A stretch of DNA of 64,000 nucleotides from Pseudomonas sp. GD03944 (GCF_029839275.1 NZ_JAOCAH010000015.1:1-64000); one strand, 5' to 3'; counted from the first letter of the stretch, positions 35,088 to 43,908 are shown. Program-made: numbers and translations. Notes: a model not told the origin generated them from the sequence alone.

Positions 35088-37367
35088 TCAGCGCTGTGGC
35101 TGGATACCTCCCCGCGGGACTTCACTCAGGCTGCGGTCTGCCGTGGAGAACACGCCGCTGACCACCTGCCAGGCGACGGCCAGGGCGCCGACGATGAACA
35201 CCACGTCGCCGAAGGTCCGCACCCAACGCAGGGTCTGCAGCAGCTCCTGCTGCATGAAGGCTTCGCTGCGGGCGTACCACAGGCCTTCGCTGACGCTGGC
35301 ATGGAACTGAATGAGGCCGATGGGCAGCAGGCTGGTGAAGATCATCAGCACCAGGCCAGCATTCAGCCACCAGAACCCCACCTTCATCAGCCGTTCGTTG
35401 AACTGCAGGTGTGGGCGGATGTAGCGCAACACCAGCAGGGTGAAGCCGATCGCCAGGAAGCCGTACACCCCGAACAGCGCGGCGTGGGCGTGCACCGGCG
35501 TGGTGTTGAGGCCCTGGATGTAGTACAGCGAGACCGGTGGGTTGATCATGAAGCCGAAGACGCCGGCACCCAGCATGTTCCAGAAGGCCACGGCCACGAA
35601 GCACATCAGTGGCCAGCGCACCCGTTCCATCCAGGCCGCACGGGCCTTCAGGCGCCAGTTTTCCCAGGCCTCGTACCCGAGCACCACCAGCGGCACCACT
35701 TCCAGGGCACTGAAGGTCGCGCCCACTGCCATCACCGGCGTGGAGGTGCCGGAGAAGTACATGTGGTGGAACGTCCCCGGCACCCCGCCGAGCATGAACA
35801 GCGAGGCCGAAGCCAGGCTTGCGGTGGTGGCCGCACGCTGGGACACCAGGCCCATGCTGGAGAAGATGAACGCCAGGGCCGTGGTGGCGAAGACCTCGAA
35901 GAAGCCTTCCACCCACAGGTGCACCACCCACCAGCGCCAGTACTCCATGATCGACAGGTGCGTGCGCTCGCCATAGAACAGGCCCGCCCCGTAGAACAGG
36001 CCGATGGCGATCACCGAGGCCGACAGCAGGGCCAGCAGGTTCTTGTCACCCGGCTGGGCAAAGGCCGGCAGGATGCCGCGCAGCATCAGCACCAGCCAGA
36101 AGGCGATGCCGAGGAACTTGCCGATCTGCCACAGGCGGCCGAGGTCCACGTACTCGTAGCCCTGATGACCGAGCCAGAAATTCCACTCCGCCGGCATGAT
36201 CTGGGCAATGGCCAGGTAGTTGCCGACGAACGAACCCAGGACCACGACCACCAGCGCCCAGAACAGCACGTCGACGCCAAGCTTCTGGAGTTTCGGGTCC
36301 TTGCCGCCGTTGATCAGCGGCGCCAGGAACAAGCCTGCCGCCAGGAAGCCGGTGGCGATCCAGAACAGCGCGCTCTGGATGTGCCAGGTGCGCAGCAGCG
36401 AGTACGGGAACCACTGCGACAGCGGGAAGCCATAGAAATCCTGGCCTTCCACCGTGTAGTGGGCCGTGGCGCCGCCGAGCATGACCTGGAAGCCGAACAA
36501 CCCCACCACCAGCAGCAGGTACTTGCCCAGGGCCTTCTGCGACGGGGTCAGGCCGGCCAGGGTCAGCGGGTCCTGCGCCGGGATCACCGGCCCCTCCTCC
36601 TCGTGGTCACGCAGGAACGCCCAGGCCCAGACCAGGAAGCCGACCCCGGCGATCAGCAGGATCACGCTGACGATCGACCACACCAGGTTTTCCGCTGTCG
36701 GGGTGTTGTCGATCAGCGGCTCGTGGGGCCAGTTGTTGGTGTAAGTGGCGTGGGAGTCCGGGCGTTCGGTGGCGGCGGCCCAGGCGGTCCAGAAGAAGAA
36801 CTGGGTCATCTGCTCGCGCCGGCTGGCGTCGGGCAGCGTGTTTTCCTTCATCGCGAAGCTCTTGCGGCTCGACTGCAGTGCCGGGTCGTTGCCGAACAGC
36901 GCGTCGTAGTAAGCCGCGGTTTCGCGCACGGCGGCGACACGCCGCTCGCTGAGGGTCAGTACCCCCGCCTCCACCCGGTTGCCACGGTACTCGCGCTTCA
37001 GGCGCTGGCGCAGCATGGCTTGCACGTCGTCATCGAGCTCGGCGAACGGCTTGCCGAATTCGTCCTGGGCCGCCAGGTCGAGCCAGGTGCTCAGTTCGCG
37101 GTGCAGCCAGTCGGCAGTCCAGTCCGGCGCCTGATAGGCACCGTGGCCCCAGATCGACCCGAGCTGCATGCCGCCGACGCTCTGCCAGGCCGTCTGGCCA
37201 TCGAGAATGCCCTCGGCATCGAACAGCACCTGGCCGCTCGCGCTGACCACCTGCTCGGGAATCGGCGGTGCCTGGCGATAGACCTCGCGGCCGAACCAGC
37301 CGAGCACGCAGAAGGTCACGCCGAGGATGGCGATCAGCGTCCACCAGAGTTTGCGGTACTCACCCAT
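35088..37367 (-). CDS. norB: Quinol-dependent nitric oxide reductase NorB (qNOR)
   Basis: Single-subunit quinol-oxidising NO reductase that converts 2 NO to N2O in the inner membrane. At 759 residues it is the long qNOR form carrying an N-terminal cytochrome-c-like domain without heme, so no norC is needed. Fourteen helices are expected. Metal-ligand segments include RTWHIQSALFWIATG, EYWRWWVVHLWVEGFFEVFA (FeB His and the conserved Glu), GTFHHMYFSG (His pair) and TTPVHAHAALFGVYGF (heme His). The start overlaps ytfE by 8 bp. The role fits NO detoxification under NorR control rather than denitrification, as no nir genes are in view. Confidence 0.95.
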   Translation of the reverse strand: MGEYRKLWWTLIAILGVTFCVLGWFGREVYRQAPPIPEQVVSASGQVLFDAEGILDGQTAWQSVGGMQLGSIWGHGAYQAPDWTADWLHRELSTWLDLAAQDEFGKPFAELDDDVQAMLRQRLKREYRGNRVEAGVLTLSERRVAAVRETAAYYDALFGNDPALQSSRKSFAMKENTLPDASRREQMTQFFFWTAWAAATERPDSHATYTNNWPHEPLIDNTPTAENLVWSIVSVILLIAGVGFLVWAWAFLRDHEEEGPVIPAQDPLTLAGLTPSQKALGKYLLLVVGLFGFQVMLGGATAHYTVEGQDFYGFPLSQWFPYSLLRTWHIQSALFWIATGFLAAGLFLAPLINGGKDPKLQKLGVDVLFWALVVVVLGSFVGNYLAIAQIMPAEWNFWLGHQGYEYVDLGRLWQIGKFLGIAFWLVLMLRGILPAFAQPGDKNLLALLSASVIAIGLFYGAGLFYGERTHLSIMEYWRWWVVHLWVEGFFEVFATTALAFIFSSMGLVSQRAATTASLASASLFMLGGVPGTFHHMYFSGTSTPVMAVGATFSALEVVPLVVLGYEAWENWRLKARAAWMERVRWPLMCFVAVAFWNMLGAGVFGFMINPPVSLYYIQGLNTTPVHAHAALFGVYGFLAIGFTLLVLRYIRPHLQFNERLMKVGFWWLNAGLVLMIFTSLLPIGLIQFHASVSEGLWYARSEAFMQQELLQTLRWVRTFGDVVFIVGALAVAWQVVSGVFSTADRSLSEVPRGGIQPQR

Positions 37368-38043
37368 GGTGCACCGCCTGGCCCAGGGCCCGTGGGAACA
37401 GCACGTTGTTTTCCAGGTGGATATGCTGCATCAGGTCCTGGCGCAGCTCGTTCAGGCCCCGGTACAGCGCCTGCCAGGTGTTGCAGGCGTTGGCCGGCGG
37501 TTGCATGTCGTGGGTCAGCGCGACGACGCGGTCGAGGGCCTCGCCATGCTGGTCGTGTTCGAAGCGCATCACCGAGATCGGCCCGCCGGCCATGGCGCCG
37601 CCACCACGCAGGATCATCGGGAACAGCACCTGCTCCTCCTTCTGCATGTGGCTTTCCAGCTCCTGCTGCATCTCCATCAGCAGCTCGGTGAGGCCGTTCG
37701 GGCAATCCGGGCGATCGCCATGGACCTTCTCGACCCGGACCGCCAGGCGGATCAGCTCGGGCAGTTGCTCGCGGTGGATGGCGTGGTAGCGCGTCAGCAG
37801 GTGGTCGATCAGGTGCGCCGGGGTGGCATCCTGCCAATGGTCTGCCTGTTCGCGCTGCGGGTCGAGTTCGAGCAGGCGATTGCGCACATCGTGGGCGTCG
37901 ACGCCGCGTTCATGCGCCGCCTGGCGCAGGCTCTTGGCACCGCCGCAGCAGAAGTCCAGGTGGAATTCGTGGAACACCCGGGTGGCCCCGGGAATGGTGC
38001 ACGCCAGGTGTCCGAGCGTGTCGTCGAGCAGTTGAGTGGCCAT
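37360..38043 (-). CDS. ytfE: Di-iron iron-sulfur-cluster repair protein YtfE (ScdA/DnrN)
   Basis: Repairs Fe-S clusters damaged by nitric oxide or oxidants. It has 227 residues from the ATG at 38043, preceded by AAGGAGACCTCC. The N-terminal DUF542 domain contains HLDFCCGGAKSL (about 29-40). The C-terminal hemerythrin-like domain supplies di-iron ligands in HLIDHLLTRYHAIHREQLPEL, HMQKEEQVLFPMI, FEHDQHGEAL and HIHLENNVLFPRA. It is the first gene of ytfE-norB, under an apparent sigma-54 promoter with NorR boxes, so it is NO-induced. It overlaps norB by 8 bp. Confidence 0.95.
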   Translation of the reverse strand: MATQLLDDTLGHLACTIPGATRVFHEFHLDFCCGGAKSLRQAAHERGVDAHDVRNRLLELDPQREQADHWQDATPAHLIDHLLTRYHAIHREQLPELIRLAVRVEKVHGDRPDCPNGLTELLMEMQQELESHMQKEEQVLFPMILRGGGAMAGGPISVMRFEHDQHGEALDRVVALTHDMQPPANACNTWQALYRGLNELRQDLMQHIHLENNVLFPRALGQAVHHG

Positions 38044-38081
38044 GGAGGTCTCCTTGTCAGGCTGGGCTCGGTACCTCCATC

Positions 38082-38095
38082 GCAAACAGCGTGCC
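38082..38095 (-). promoter_or_regulatory. Sigma-54 (-24/-12) promoter of ytfE-norB
   Basis: On the minus strand GGCACGCTGTTTGC, i.e. GG-N10-GC with the canonical GGCACG and TTGC halves. The start codon of ytfE is 39 bp downstream. NorR, encoded divergently, is a sigma-54 activator. Confidence 0.85.
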
Positions 38096-38105
38096 GTCAC
38101 GGACA

Positions 38106-38119
38106 TTGACGTAAATCAA
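38106..38119 (-). promoter_or_regulatory. Anr/Dnr (FNR-type) box upstream of ytfE-norB
   Basis: TTGATTTACGTCAA on the minus strand, matching TTGAT-N4-(A/G)TCAA. Its centre is about 40 bp upstream of the start site predicted from the -12 element, so NO or low oxygen could also act through Anr/Dnr, positively or by interference. Confidence 0.55.
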
Positions 38120-38137
38120 GGGATTGGGCGGCGAACG

Positions 38138-38175
38138 GGTTTAATTTACCGGTGACTCTTCAGGTAATGGATACC
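38138..38175. promoter_or_regulatory. Tandem NorR-type boxes in the norR/ytfE spacer
   Basis: GGT-N7-ACC occurs at 38138-38150 (GGTTTAATTTACC) and 38163-38175 (GGTAATGGATACC), with a degenerate third copy at 38151-38163 (GGT...CAG). Three GGT-N7-ACC boxes upstream of a -24/-12 promoter are the known NorR enhancer layout in Ralstonia eutropha. The last box ends 4 bp before the norR start codon, so it may also repress norR. Confidence 0.7.
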
Positions 38176-38179
38176 CGAA

Positions 38180-39712
38180 ATGGTAAATCTCACCCCGCTC
38201 CAGAATGCCCTGCTGGCTGATTTCGCCAGTGAATTGCCCAAGGCGGTTCGCCTGCAGCGCCTGGTCGTCAGCCTGCGCGAGGAATTCGCCTGCAGCGCCG
38301 TGGTGTTGCTGCGCCTGGATGGCGAAAGCCTGCGACCCCAGGCGGCGGTCGGCCTGGCCCACGAGGCGCTGGGCCGGAGCTTCCTGCTGGCCCGCCACCC
38401 GCGACTGGGTCAGATCCTGGCGCAGCGCGAGCCCCTGCAGTTCGCTGCCGACTGCGAGCTGCCCGATCCCTATGACGGCCTGCTTCAGGAAAGCCCCGAC
38501 GAGCCGGTGCCGGTGCACGACTGCATGGGCATGAGCCTGTACCTGGACGGCAAGCTGTGGGGGGCGATCACCCTGGATGCGATGGTCCCCGGCACCTTCG
38601 TCGCCGCCTCCGCCGAACGCCTGCAACGCTGGGCGCTGCTGATCGAAACGGCGCTGCGCATCGGCCGTCTGGAGGGCGAAGTCCGCAGCCTGCGCCTGGC
38701 GCGCCGCGAAACCGTGGAAAGCGGCAACGAAGTGAATGGCGCGATCCTCGGCGAAAGCCCGGTATTGCATCAGTTGCTCGACGAGCTGGCGGTGGTCGCC
38801 GACTCCGACCTGCCGGTGCTGCTGCAAGGCGAAACCGGCGTCGGCAAGGAACTGTTCGCCCGCTGGCTGCAGGCGCATTCCGGTCGTTCCAGCAAGCCGC
38901 TGGTCTACGTGAACTGCGCGGCGCTGCCGGAAACCCTGGCCGAGAGCGAGCTGTTCGGCCATGTCAAAGGCGCTTTCTCCGGCGCGGCCCAGGACCGCCC
39001 CGGGCGCTTCGAGGCCGCCAATGGCGGCACCCTGTTCCTGGATGAAATCGGCGAGCTGCCGCTGTCGATCCAGGCCAAGCTGTTGCGCGCCCTGCAGGAC
39101 GGCGAAATCCAGCGCCTGGGCGCGGATCAGCCGCGCCATGTCGACGTGCGGGTGATCGCCGCCACCAACCGCCGGCTCTGGGAGGAAGTGCGCGAGGGAC
39201 GCTTCCGTGCGGACCTCTACCATCGCCTGTCGGTCTACCCCGTGCACATCCCGCCGCTGCGTGAACGTGGGCGTGACGTGCTGGTTCTGGCTGGGCATTT
39301 TCTCGAACTCAACCGGGTGCGCCTGGGCATGCGCTGCCTGCGCCTGTCCTCAGAGGCCGAGCGGGCCCTGCTGAACTACAGCTGGCCGGGCAACGTGCGG
39401 GAACTGGCCCATGTGATCAGCCGGGCCGCGCTAAAAGTGCTGAGCCAGGCCGAGTCGCGCACCGAACTGCTGACCATCGAGGCCAACTGGCTCGGCCTGG
39501 ACGGTGCCGCGGTCGTGGAAAGGCCATCGACGCCGGCTGTCACGCCCCTGCAGTCGCCCTACCCGATGCAGGACGCCATGGACCATTACCAACGCCAGCT
39601 GATCCAGACCACCCTCGCCCACCACGGCGGCAAATGGGCGGCCGCCGCCCGGGCCCTGGTGATCGACCCGAGCAACCTGCGCAAGCTGGCACGCCGGCTC
39701 AACCTGATCTGA
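38180..39712 (+). CDS. norR: NO-responsive sigma-54 activator NorR
   Basis: NO-sensing regulator of ytfE-norB. It has 510 residues. The N-terminal GAF domain (about 1-175) binds NO through non-heme iron. The central AAA+ domain (about 188-420) has Walker A GETGVGKE (217-224) and Walker B GGTLFLDEIGEL. The sigma-54 contact loop reads GAFSGA (about 264-269), where most activators have GAFTGA. The C-terminal Fis-type helix-turn-helix (about 465-510) is AAARALVIDPSNLRKLARRL. It is divergent from ytfE with its own start 4 bp after a NorR box, and a hairpin terminator follows. Confidence 0.95.
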   Translation: MVNLTPLQNALLADFASELPKAVRLQRLVVSLREEFACSAVVLLRLDGESLRPQAAVGLAHEALGRSFLLARHPRLGQILAQREPLQFAADCELPDPYDGLLQESPDEPVPVHDCMGMSLYLDGKLWGAITLDAMVPGTFVAASAERLQRWALLIETALRIGRLEGEVRSLRLARRETVESGNEVNGAILGESPVLHQLLDELAVVADSDLPVLLQGETGVGKELFARWLQAHSGRSSKPLVYVNCAALPETLAESELFGHVKGAFSGAAQDRPGRFEAANGGTLFLDEIGELPLSIQAKLLRALQDGEIQRLGADQPRHVDVRVIAATNRRLWEEVREGRFRADLYHRLSVYPVHIPPLRERGRDVLVLAGHFLELNRVRLGMRCLRLSSEAERALLNYSWPGNVRELAHVISRAALKVLSQAESRTELLTIEANWLGLDGAAVVERPSTPAVTPLQSPYPMQDAMDHYQRQLIQTTLAHHGGKWAAAARALVIDPSNLRKLARRLNLI

Positions 39713-39734
39713 AAAACCGGCCCGCAGAAACGAC

Positions 39735-39763
39735 GAAGCCCCTGCCTGAGCGGCAAGGGCTTC
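39735..39763. terminator. Hairpin between convergent norR and dat
   Basis: GAAGCCCCTGCC (39735-39746) and GGCAAGGGCTTC (39752-39763) pair over 12 positions with one mismatch around a 5-nt loop. Likely bidirectional. Confidence 0.6.
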
Positions 39764-39777
39764 GGGTCGGAACGGTC

Positions 39778-41169
39778 TCAGGCCTGCAGCGACTGCGCGG
39801 CCTGGAACAGGATCTGCCCCACGTGCTCGATTTCCGCTTCGCTGATGATCAGCGCGGGCAGGAAGCGCACGGTGGCGCCGTGGCGCCCGCCCAGCTCGAC
39901 GATCAGCCCGCGCTCCAGGCAGGCCCGCTGCAGACGTCGGGCACGGTTGCCATCGGCCAGGGGTTGCCCCAGGGTGTCGCTGTTGGCCGGGTCGATGATC
40001 TCCATGCCCAGCATCAGGCCGCGTCCGCGCACATCGCCGATCCAGGCGAACTCGCTCTGCAGGCCGCTCAGGGTCCGCTGCAGCTTGGCCCCGACCTGCT
40101 GCACATGGCGGATCACTTCCTGTTCGCGGATGAGCCGCAGCGTGGCCGCGCCGGCCGCCATGGCCAACTGGTTGCCGCGGAAGGTACCGGCGTGAGCGCC
40201 AGGTTCCCATTGGTCCAGCTCGCCCCGGTAGACCACCACCGACAGCGGCAGGCCGCCCCCGATGGCCTTGGACAGGGTGAGCACGTCCGGGGTGATGCCG
40301 CTGCGTTCGAAGGCGAACAGGTCGCCGGTGCGGCCGATGCCGCACTGGATTTCATCGAGAACCAGGGGCACGCCATAGTCGCGGGTGATCTGCCGCAGCC
40401 CCTGCAGCCAGCGGTCCGGCGCCGGGATCACCCCGCCCTCCCCCTGGACGGTTTCCAGAATCATCGCAGCCGGCTGGGTGAGCCCGCTTTCCGGGTCGGC
40501 CAGCAGGTGGCGGATGTAGTGCAGGTTGGCGTCGATGGAGGCCTCGCCGCTCAGCCCGAAGGGGCAGCGATAAGCGTGGGGATACGGCAGGAACTGCACC
40601 CCTGCCATCAGGCCGCCCAGTGATTTCTTCGGCCCCAGGTTGCCGCTGAGCGACAGGGTGCCGAGGGTCATGCCGTGGTAGGCACCATGAAACGCCAGCA
40701 CGTTCTGTTGCCGCGTCGCGGTGCGTGACAGCTTGATCGCCGCCTCCACCGCATCGGCGCCGCTGGGGCCGCAGAACTGCACGCGGGCGTTGCGGGCCAG
40801 GTCCCCCGGCAGAATCTCGAACAGCTCCTGCACGAAGGCATCCTTCACCGCCGTGCTGAGGTCCAGGGTGTGCAGCGGAATGCCCGAGGCCAGCGTCTGC
40901 TGGATGGCTTCCACGGTAACCGGGTGATTGTGCCCGAGGGCCAGGGTGCCGGCCCCGGCCAGGCAGTCGATATAGACCTGCCCACGGGAGTCTTCGACGT
41001 AAACGCCCTGGGCCCGTTTGAGCTCCAGCGGGATACGCCGGGGGTAGCTGCGCGCGTTGGATTCCTGGGATTCCTGGCGTTGCAGGAGGGGGGTGGTGTC
41101 CAGGCAATAGCGCTCGGAAAGCCCGCTGTGCCGGCGCTGTAGCTCACTGATGGTATCGGTTGTCGCCAT
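39778..41169 (-). CDS. dat: L-2,4-diaminobutyrate:2-oxoglutarate aminotransferase
   Basis: PLP enzyme that makes 2,4-diaminobutyrate (Dab) from aspartate semialdehyde, a building block of Pseudomonas siderophores (PvdH does this for pyoverdine). It has 463 residues and class III aminotransferase features: GPSGADAVEAAIKLSRTAT, FHGAYHGMTLGTLSLSG, VLDEIQCGIGRTG (PLP Asp) and LTLSKAIGGGLPLSVVVY with the Schiff-base Lys. It is next to an NRPS whose first A domain reads a Dab-type code, so it probably supplies that module. It lies 139 bp downstream of the TonB receptor gene on the same strand, past a hairpin. Confidence 0.9.
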   Translation of the reverse strand: MATTDTISELQRRHSGLSERYCLDTTPLLQRQESQESNARSYPRRIPLELKRAQGVYVEDSRGQVYIDCLAGAGTLALGHNHPVTVEAIQQTLASGIPLHTLDLSTAVKDAFVQELFEILPGDLARNARVQFCGPSGADAVEAAIKLSRTATRQQNVLAFHGAYHGMTLGTLSLSGNLGPKKSLGGLMAGVQFLPYPHAYRCPFGLSGEASIDANLHYIRHLLADPESGLTQPAAMILETVQGEGGVIPAPDRWLQGLRQITRDYGVPLVLDEIQCGIGRTGDLFAFERSGITPDVLTLSKAIGGGLPLSVVVYRGELDQWEPGAHAGTFRGNQLAMAAGAATLRLIREQEVIRHVQQVGAKLQRTLSGLQSEFAWIGDVRGRGLMLGMEIIDPANSDTLGQPLADGNRARRLQRACLERGLIVELGGRHGATVRFLPALIISEAEIEHVGQILFQAAQSLQA

Positions 41170-41274
41170 GACTGCATCCCCCGCGATGGATGAAAAGGAC
41201 GTTCTCTGACAACACTCACCTCAGGGCAGGAAGAATCAGGCGAGACCAGACAACGTGTATGATTGCCCAGCGCC

Positions 41275-41303
41275 GGCTGGCCGCGCCTTGCACGCGGCCA
41301 GCC
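41275..41303 (-). terminator. Hairpin after TonB-dependent receptor gene
   Basis: GGCTGGCCGCG (41275-41285) and CGCGGCCAGCC (41293-41303) form a perfect 11-bp stem with a 7-nt loop, 6 bp past the receptor stop. There is no T tract, so it may attenuate rather than stop transcription into dat. Confidence 0.55.
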
Positions 41304-41308
41304 AGATG

Positions 41309-43393
41309 TCAGAAGTCGTAACGGGCGGACATGCCAAGCGTCATCGGTGCGCCAACGTCCAGCAGCGCGTCGCTCTGGTTGTTGGTGATGTAACGCTCGT
41401 CGAACAGGTTGCGTACGTAGCTGCTGACGGTGAGGTTCTGGGTCAACGGCAGTTCGGCGTTCAGATTGACCAGGACCACGCTGTCGTTGCGGCGTTCGCC
41501 GGTCACCTGGCGTGCACCGTTCACGTCGAAGTTGGAGGTGCTGCTGCCCTGGTAGACGATGTCGCCGCCGATCAGCAGGCCGTTGTCGAAGGTGTAGTTG
41601 GCGCCGAGGTTGGCCATCTTCTTGGGCGCGAAGACGAACTCGCGACCGCTCAGGTCGACACCGTCCCGCACGAAGCTCTCGTACTTGGTGTCGTTGTAGG
41701 CCGCGCCCACGTTCACCAGCAGCTGTTCGGTCACCAGGTACTCGGCGGAGAGTTCCAGGCCGATCATCCGGCTTTCGGCGGCGTTGGCCACTTCCGAGGT
41801 GCCCGCAGCGATATCGAGGAACGAGACCTGCTGGTCCTTCCAGTCGGTGTGGTAGAGGTTGGCGCTGGTACGCAGGCGGTTGTTCAGCCAGGTGCCACGC
41901 CAGGCCAGCTCGAAGGTGCTGGTGAATTCCGGGTCGTAGGACGAATGGCGCGCCCGGGTCCGCACGTTCACGCCGCCGCTGCGGTAGCCGCGCTGCCAGG
42001 TCAGGCCGACCAGCTGGTTTTCCGTGATGTCGTAGCTCAGGCCGATCTTCGGCAGCAGCTCGTTGGAGCTGATGCTTTCGTCAACCAGCGGATCGGGTAC
42101 TGCCACCAGTCGAGTGGGGTACTCGATCTCGGTGTCGTTTTTCTCGTGTTCCCAGCGCAGGCCGGTGATCAGCTTCCAGTTGTCGACGAATTCCCAGTTG
42201 AGTTCGCCGAAGACCGCCTGGCTGTTGATTCGGGTTTCGGCCTGCATGTCCAAAGCCTTGACGGTGCCGTTCATCAACTGGTCGTCGATTTCACCTTTGA
42301 AACGCCCCAGGTAGACGCCCATTACGCCGGTGACCCGGTCGCCGTTGTAGCCCAGGCGCAGTTCCTGGGTACCCAGGCTCTGTTCGTGGTGGCGCGGTGA
42401 GGTCTGGGTAAGGGTCGGCAGACGGTCGAAATCGAGAATGGAATCGTACTTGGACCAGGTCCCCGAGGTGATGCTGGTCAGGGTCCAGAAATCGTCCAGG
42501 CGCCAATCCAGCTTGGCGGTAGCGGTGTTCTGGTCCAGGGTGTTGTAGGTCTCGGTGTTCTCGTACAGCTTGAAGTAGTCGGGCTTGCCACGGCGGGCGG
42601 CAACGGCGTTGACCCCGCTGCGTTGCTGGGTACGGGCAACGGTCAACAGCAGGTCGACATCGTCGGACGGCAGGATCAGCAGCTTGCCGCGCATGTTGGC
42701 CGTGCGCAGCAGGTTGGCGTCCTGGTTGCGGGTTTCGTTGCGGATGTAGCCATCGGCTTCCTGGTAGTCGATGGCCAGGCGGCCGGCGATCACGCCATCG
42801 ACCAGCCCACCGCTGGCCACCGCCGAGGTGCCGCGCTCGCCGTACTTGCCGGTGTTGCCGCGAACGGAAAATTCCGGGTCGAAGGTCGGGTTCTTGGTCC
42901 GCATGATGATCGCGCCCGCCAGCGAGTTGCGACCCTGGGTGGTGGACTGGGCGCCACGGTAGATCTCGATCTGCTCCATGTCCCAGAGCGGCAGCGGGTT
43001 GTGGGTCAGCAGGCGGTTGACCTGCAGCGCATCGTCGATATAGACGGAAACGGCGCCGTTCATGGCCGCGGGGCCCTGGTCGTCGAAACCGGTGACTGGA
43101 ATCCCGCGGATCCCCCAGTTTTCGTTACCGGACTGGGCATACACGCCCGGCGTGCGGTCAATGACGGACTGCAGGTCGTGATCGCCGTGGGTGCGGAGGT
43201 CCTCGCTGGTCACCACCGCGACGCTGGACAGCGTCTCGCGCTCGGTGCGCTGGATCTTCTCCCCGGAAACCACCACTTCCTTGAGTTCGATGACGCCGTC
43301 CTTCCTGCCTTCCTCTGCTGCCATCACCGGTGCGATGGCGAACAGGCTCGATGCGACGGCCAGTGCCAGCGTTTTTTTCTTGAAATTATTCAT
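41309..43393 (-). CDS. TonB-dependent siderophore receptor
   Basis: An outer-membrane receptor probably importing the ferric siderophore made by the adjacent NRPS. It has 694 residues from the ATG at 43393 (MNNFKKKTLALAVASSLFA signal peptide, about 1-26). The TonB box region IELKEVVVSGEKI is near residues 35-47. The plug domain includes DLQSVIDRTPGVYAQSGNENWGIRGIPV, followed by a 22-strand barrel ending YVRNLFDERYI...GMSARYDF with terminal Phe. It lacks an N-terminal signalling domain, so it is not a FecA/FpvA-type transducer. A Fur-like box lies upstream. Confidence 0.93.
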   Translation of the reverse strand: MNNFKKKTLALAVASSLFAIAPVMAAEEGRKDGVIELKEVVVSGEKIQRTERETLSSVAVVTSEDLRTHGDHDLQSVIDRTPGVYAQSGNENWGIRGIPVTGFDDQGPAAMNGAVSVYIDDALQVNRLLTHNPLPLWDMEQIEIYRGAQSTTQGRNSLAGAIIMRTKNPTFDPEFSVRGNTGKYGERGTSAVASGGLVDGVIAGRLAIDYQEADGYIRNETRNQDANLLRTANMRGKLLILPSDDVDLLLTVARTQQRSGVNAVAARRGKPDYFKLYENTETYNTLDQNTATAKLDWRLDDFWTLTSITSGTWSKYDSILDFDRLPTLTQTSPRHHEQSLGTQELRLGYNGDRVTGVMGVYLGRFKGEIDDQLMNGTVKALDMQAETRINSQAVFGELNWEFVDNWKLITGLRWEHEKNDTEIEYPTRLVAVPDPLVDESISSNELLPKIGLSYDITENQLVGLTWQRGYRSGGVNVRTRARHSSYDPEFTSTFELAWRGTWLNNRLRTSANLYHTDWKDQQVSFLDIAAGTSEVANAAESRMIGLELSAEYLVTEQLLVNVGAAYNDTKYESFVRDGVDLSGREFVFAPKKMANLGANYTFDNGLLIGGDIVYQGSSTSNFDVNGARQVTGERRNDSVVLVNLNAELPLTQNLTVSSYVRNLFDERYITNNQSDALLDVGAPMTLGMSARYDF

Positions 43394-43904
43394 TGCCCTG
43401 CGACTCCACTCCATCTGAACCATTTGAAGCAACACTGCTGCATTGGCAGTGCGCTCCCCCTCCCCCAAAAGCTTCAGCCAGAGAACCCCTGAAGCGACAA
43501 ATGGGAAATATTATCGATTACAAGAGAATTTGCAATCTTTACAATTGAATGATTATCGTTACTAATTAGTGTCTGTGACTGTCATGTATCGGGATCGGTG
43601 CTACACCTAATGGCGCTTTACCTGCCACACACCTCTGGACCAGAGGAGGAGCTATGAGCTGTCGTCTACAGGGATGCACGACCACGACCCGCAATGCGCT
43701 GCCGCCATCGAAGACCGCACGTGCCCTGCGCGCGCCCTTGTGCCTTGCCAGGCTCCCTGCCGTTCTGCGTGTTCCCGATCCATCGCCAGTCAATCATTCG
43801 ACAGAGCAGCGTAGCCTGCTTTGCGCATTTCGCCGGCCGCTCGACGCCGAAACTCCCCGGGCCAGGCGGTTCGCTGCCCTGCCCCCGCGAAAAAGGTATG
43901 CCGC
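43394..43904. other. 511-bp divergent control region of the siderophore locus
   Basis: AT-rich near the receptor gene (43,495-43,570) with a Fur-like box, then GC-rich and containing the small ORF 43654-43908. Promoters for both the receptor and the biosynthetic operon must lie here. No PvdS-type TAAAT-N16-CGT element was found by eye. Confidence 0.6.
43545..43563. promoter_or_regulatory. Candidate Fur box
   Basis: Read on the minus strand, AGTAACGATAATCATTCAA matches the 19-bp Fur consensus GATAATGATAATCATTATC at about 13 positions, including an unbroken GATAATCATT core. The position between divergent siderophore genes fits iron repression of both. Confidence 0.55.
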
Positions 43905-43908
43905 ATGA
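43654..43908 (+). CDS. Possible 84-aa leader ORF of the siderophore operon
   Basis: The frame starts ATG at 43654 after a very strong ribosome site (AGAGGAGGAGCT) and ends TGA overlapping the ATG of the first hydroxylase (ATGA at 43905-43908), the classic coupling arrangement. The product is rich in Arg, Ala, Pro and Leu with several Cys, has no signal peptide or domain, and does not look like a conserved protein. It may be a translated leader controlling the hydroxylase, or a chance frame. Confidence 0.35.
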   Translation: MSCRLQGCTTTTRNALPPSKTARALRAPLCLARLPAVLRVPDPSPVNHSTEQRSLLCAFRRPLDAETPRARRFAALPPRKRYAA

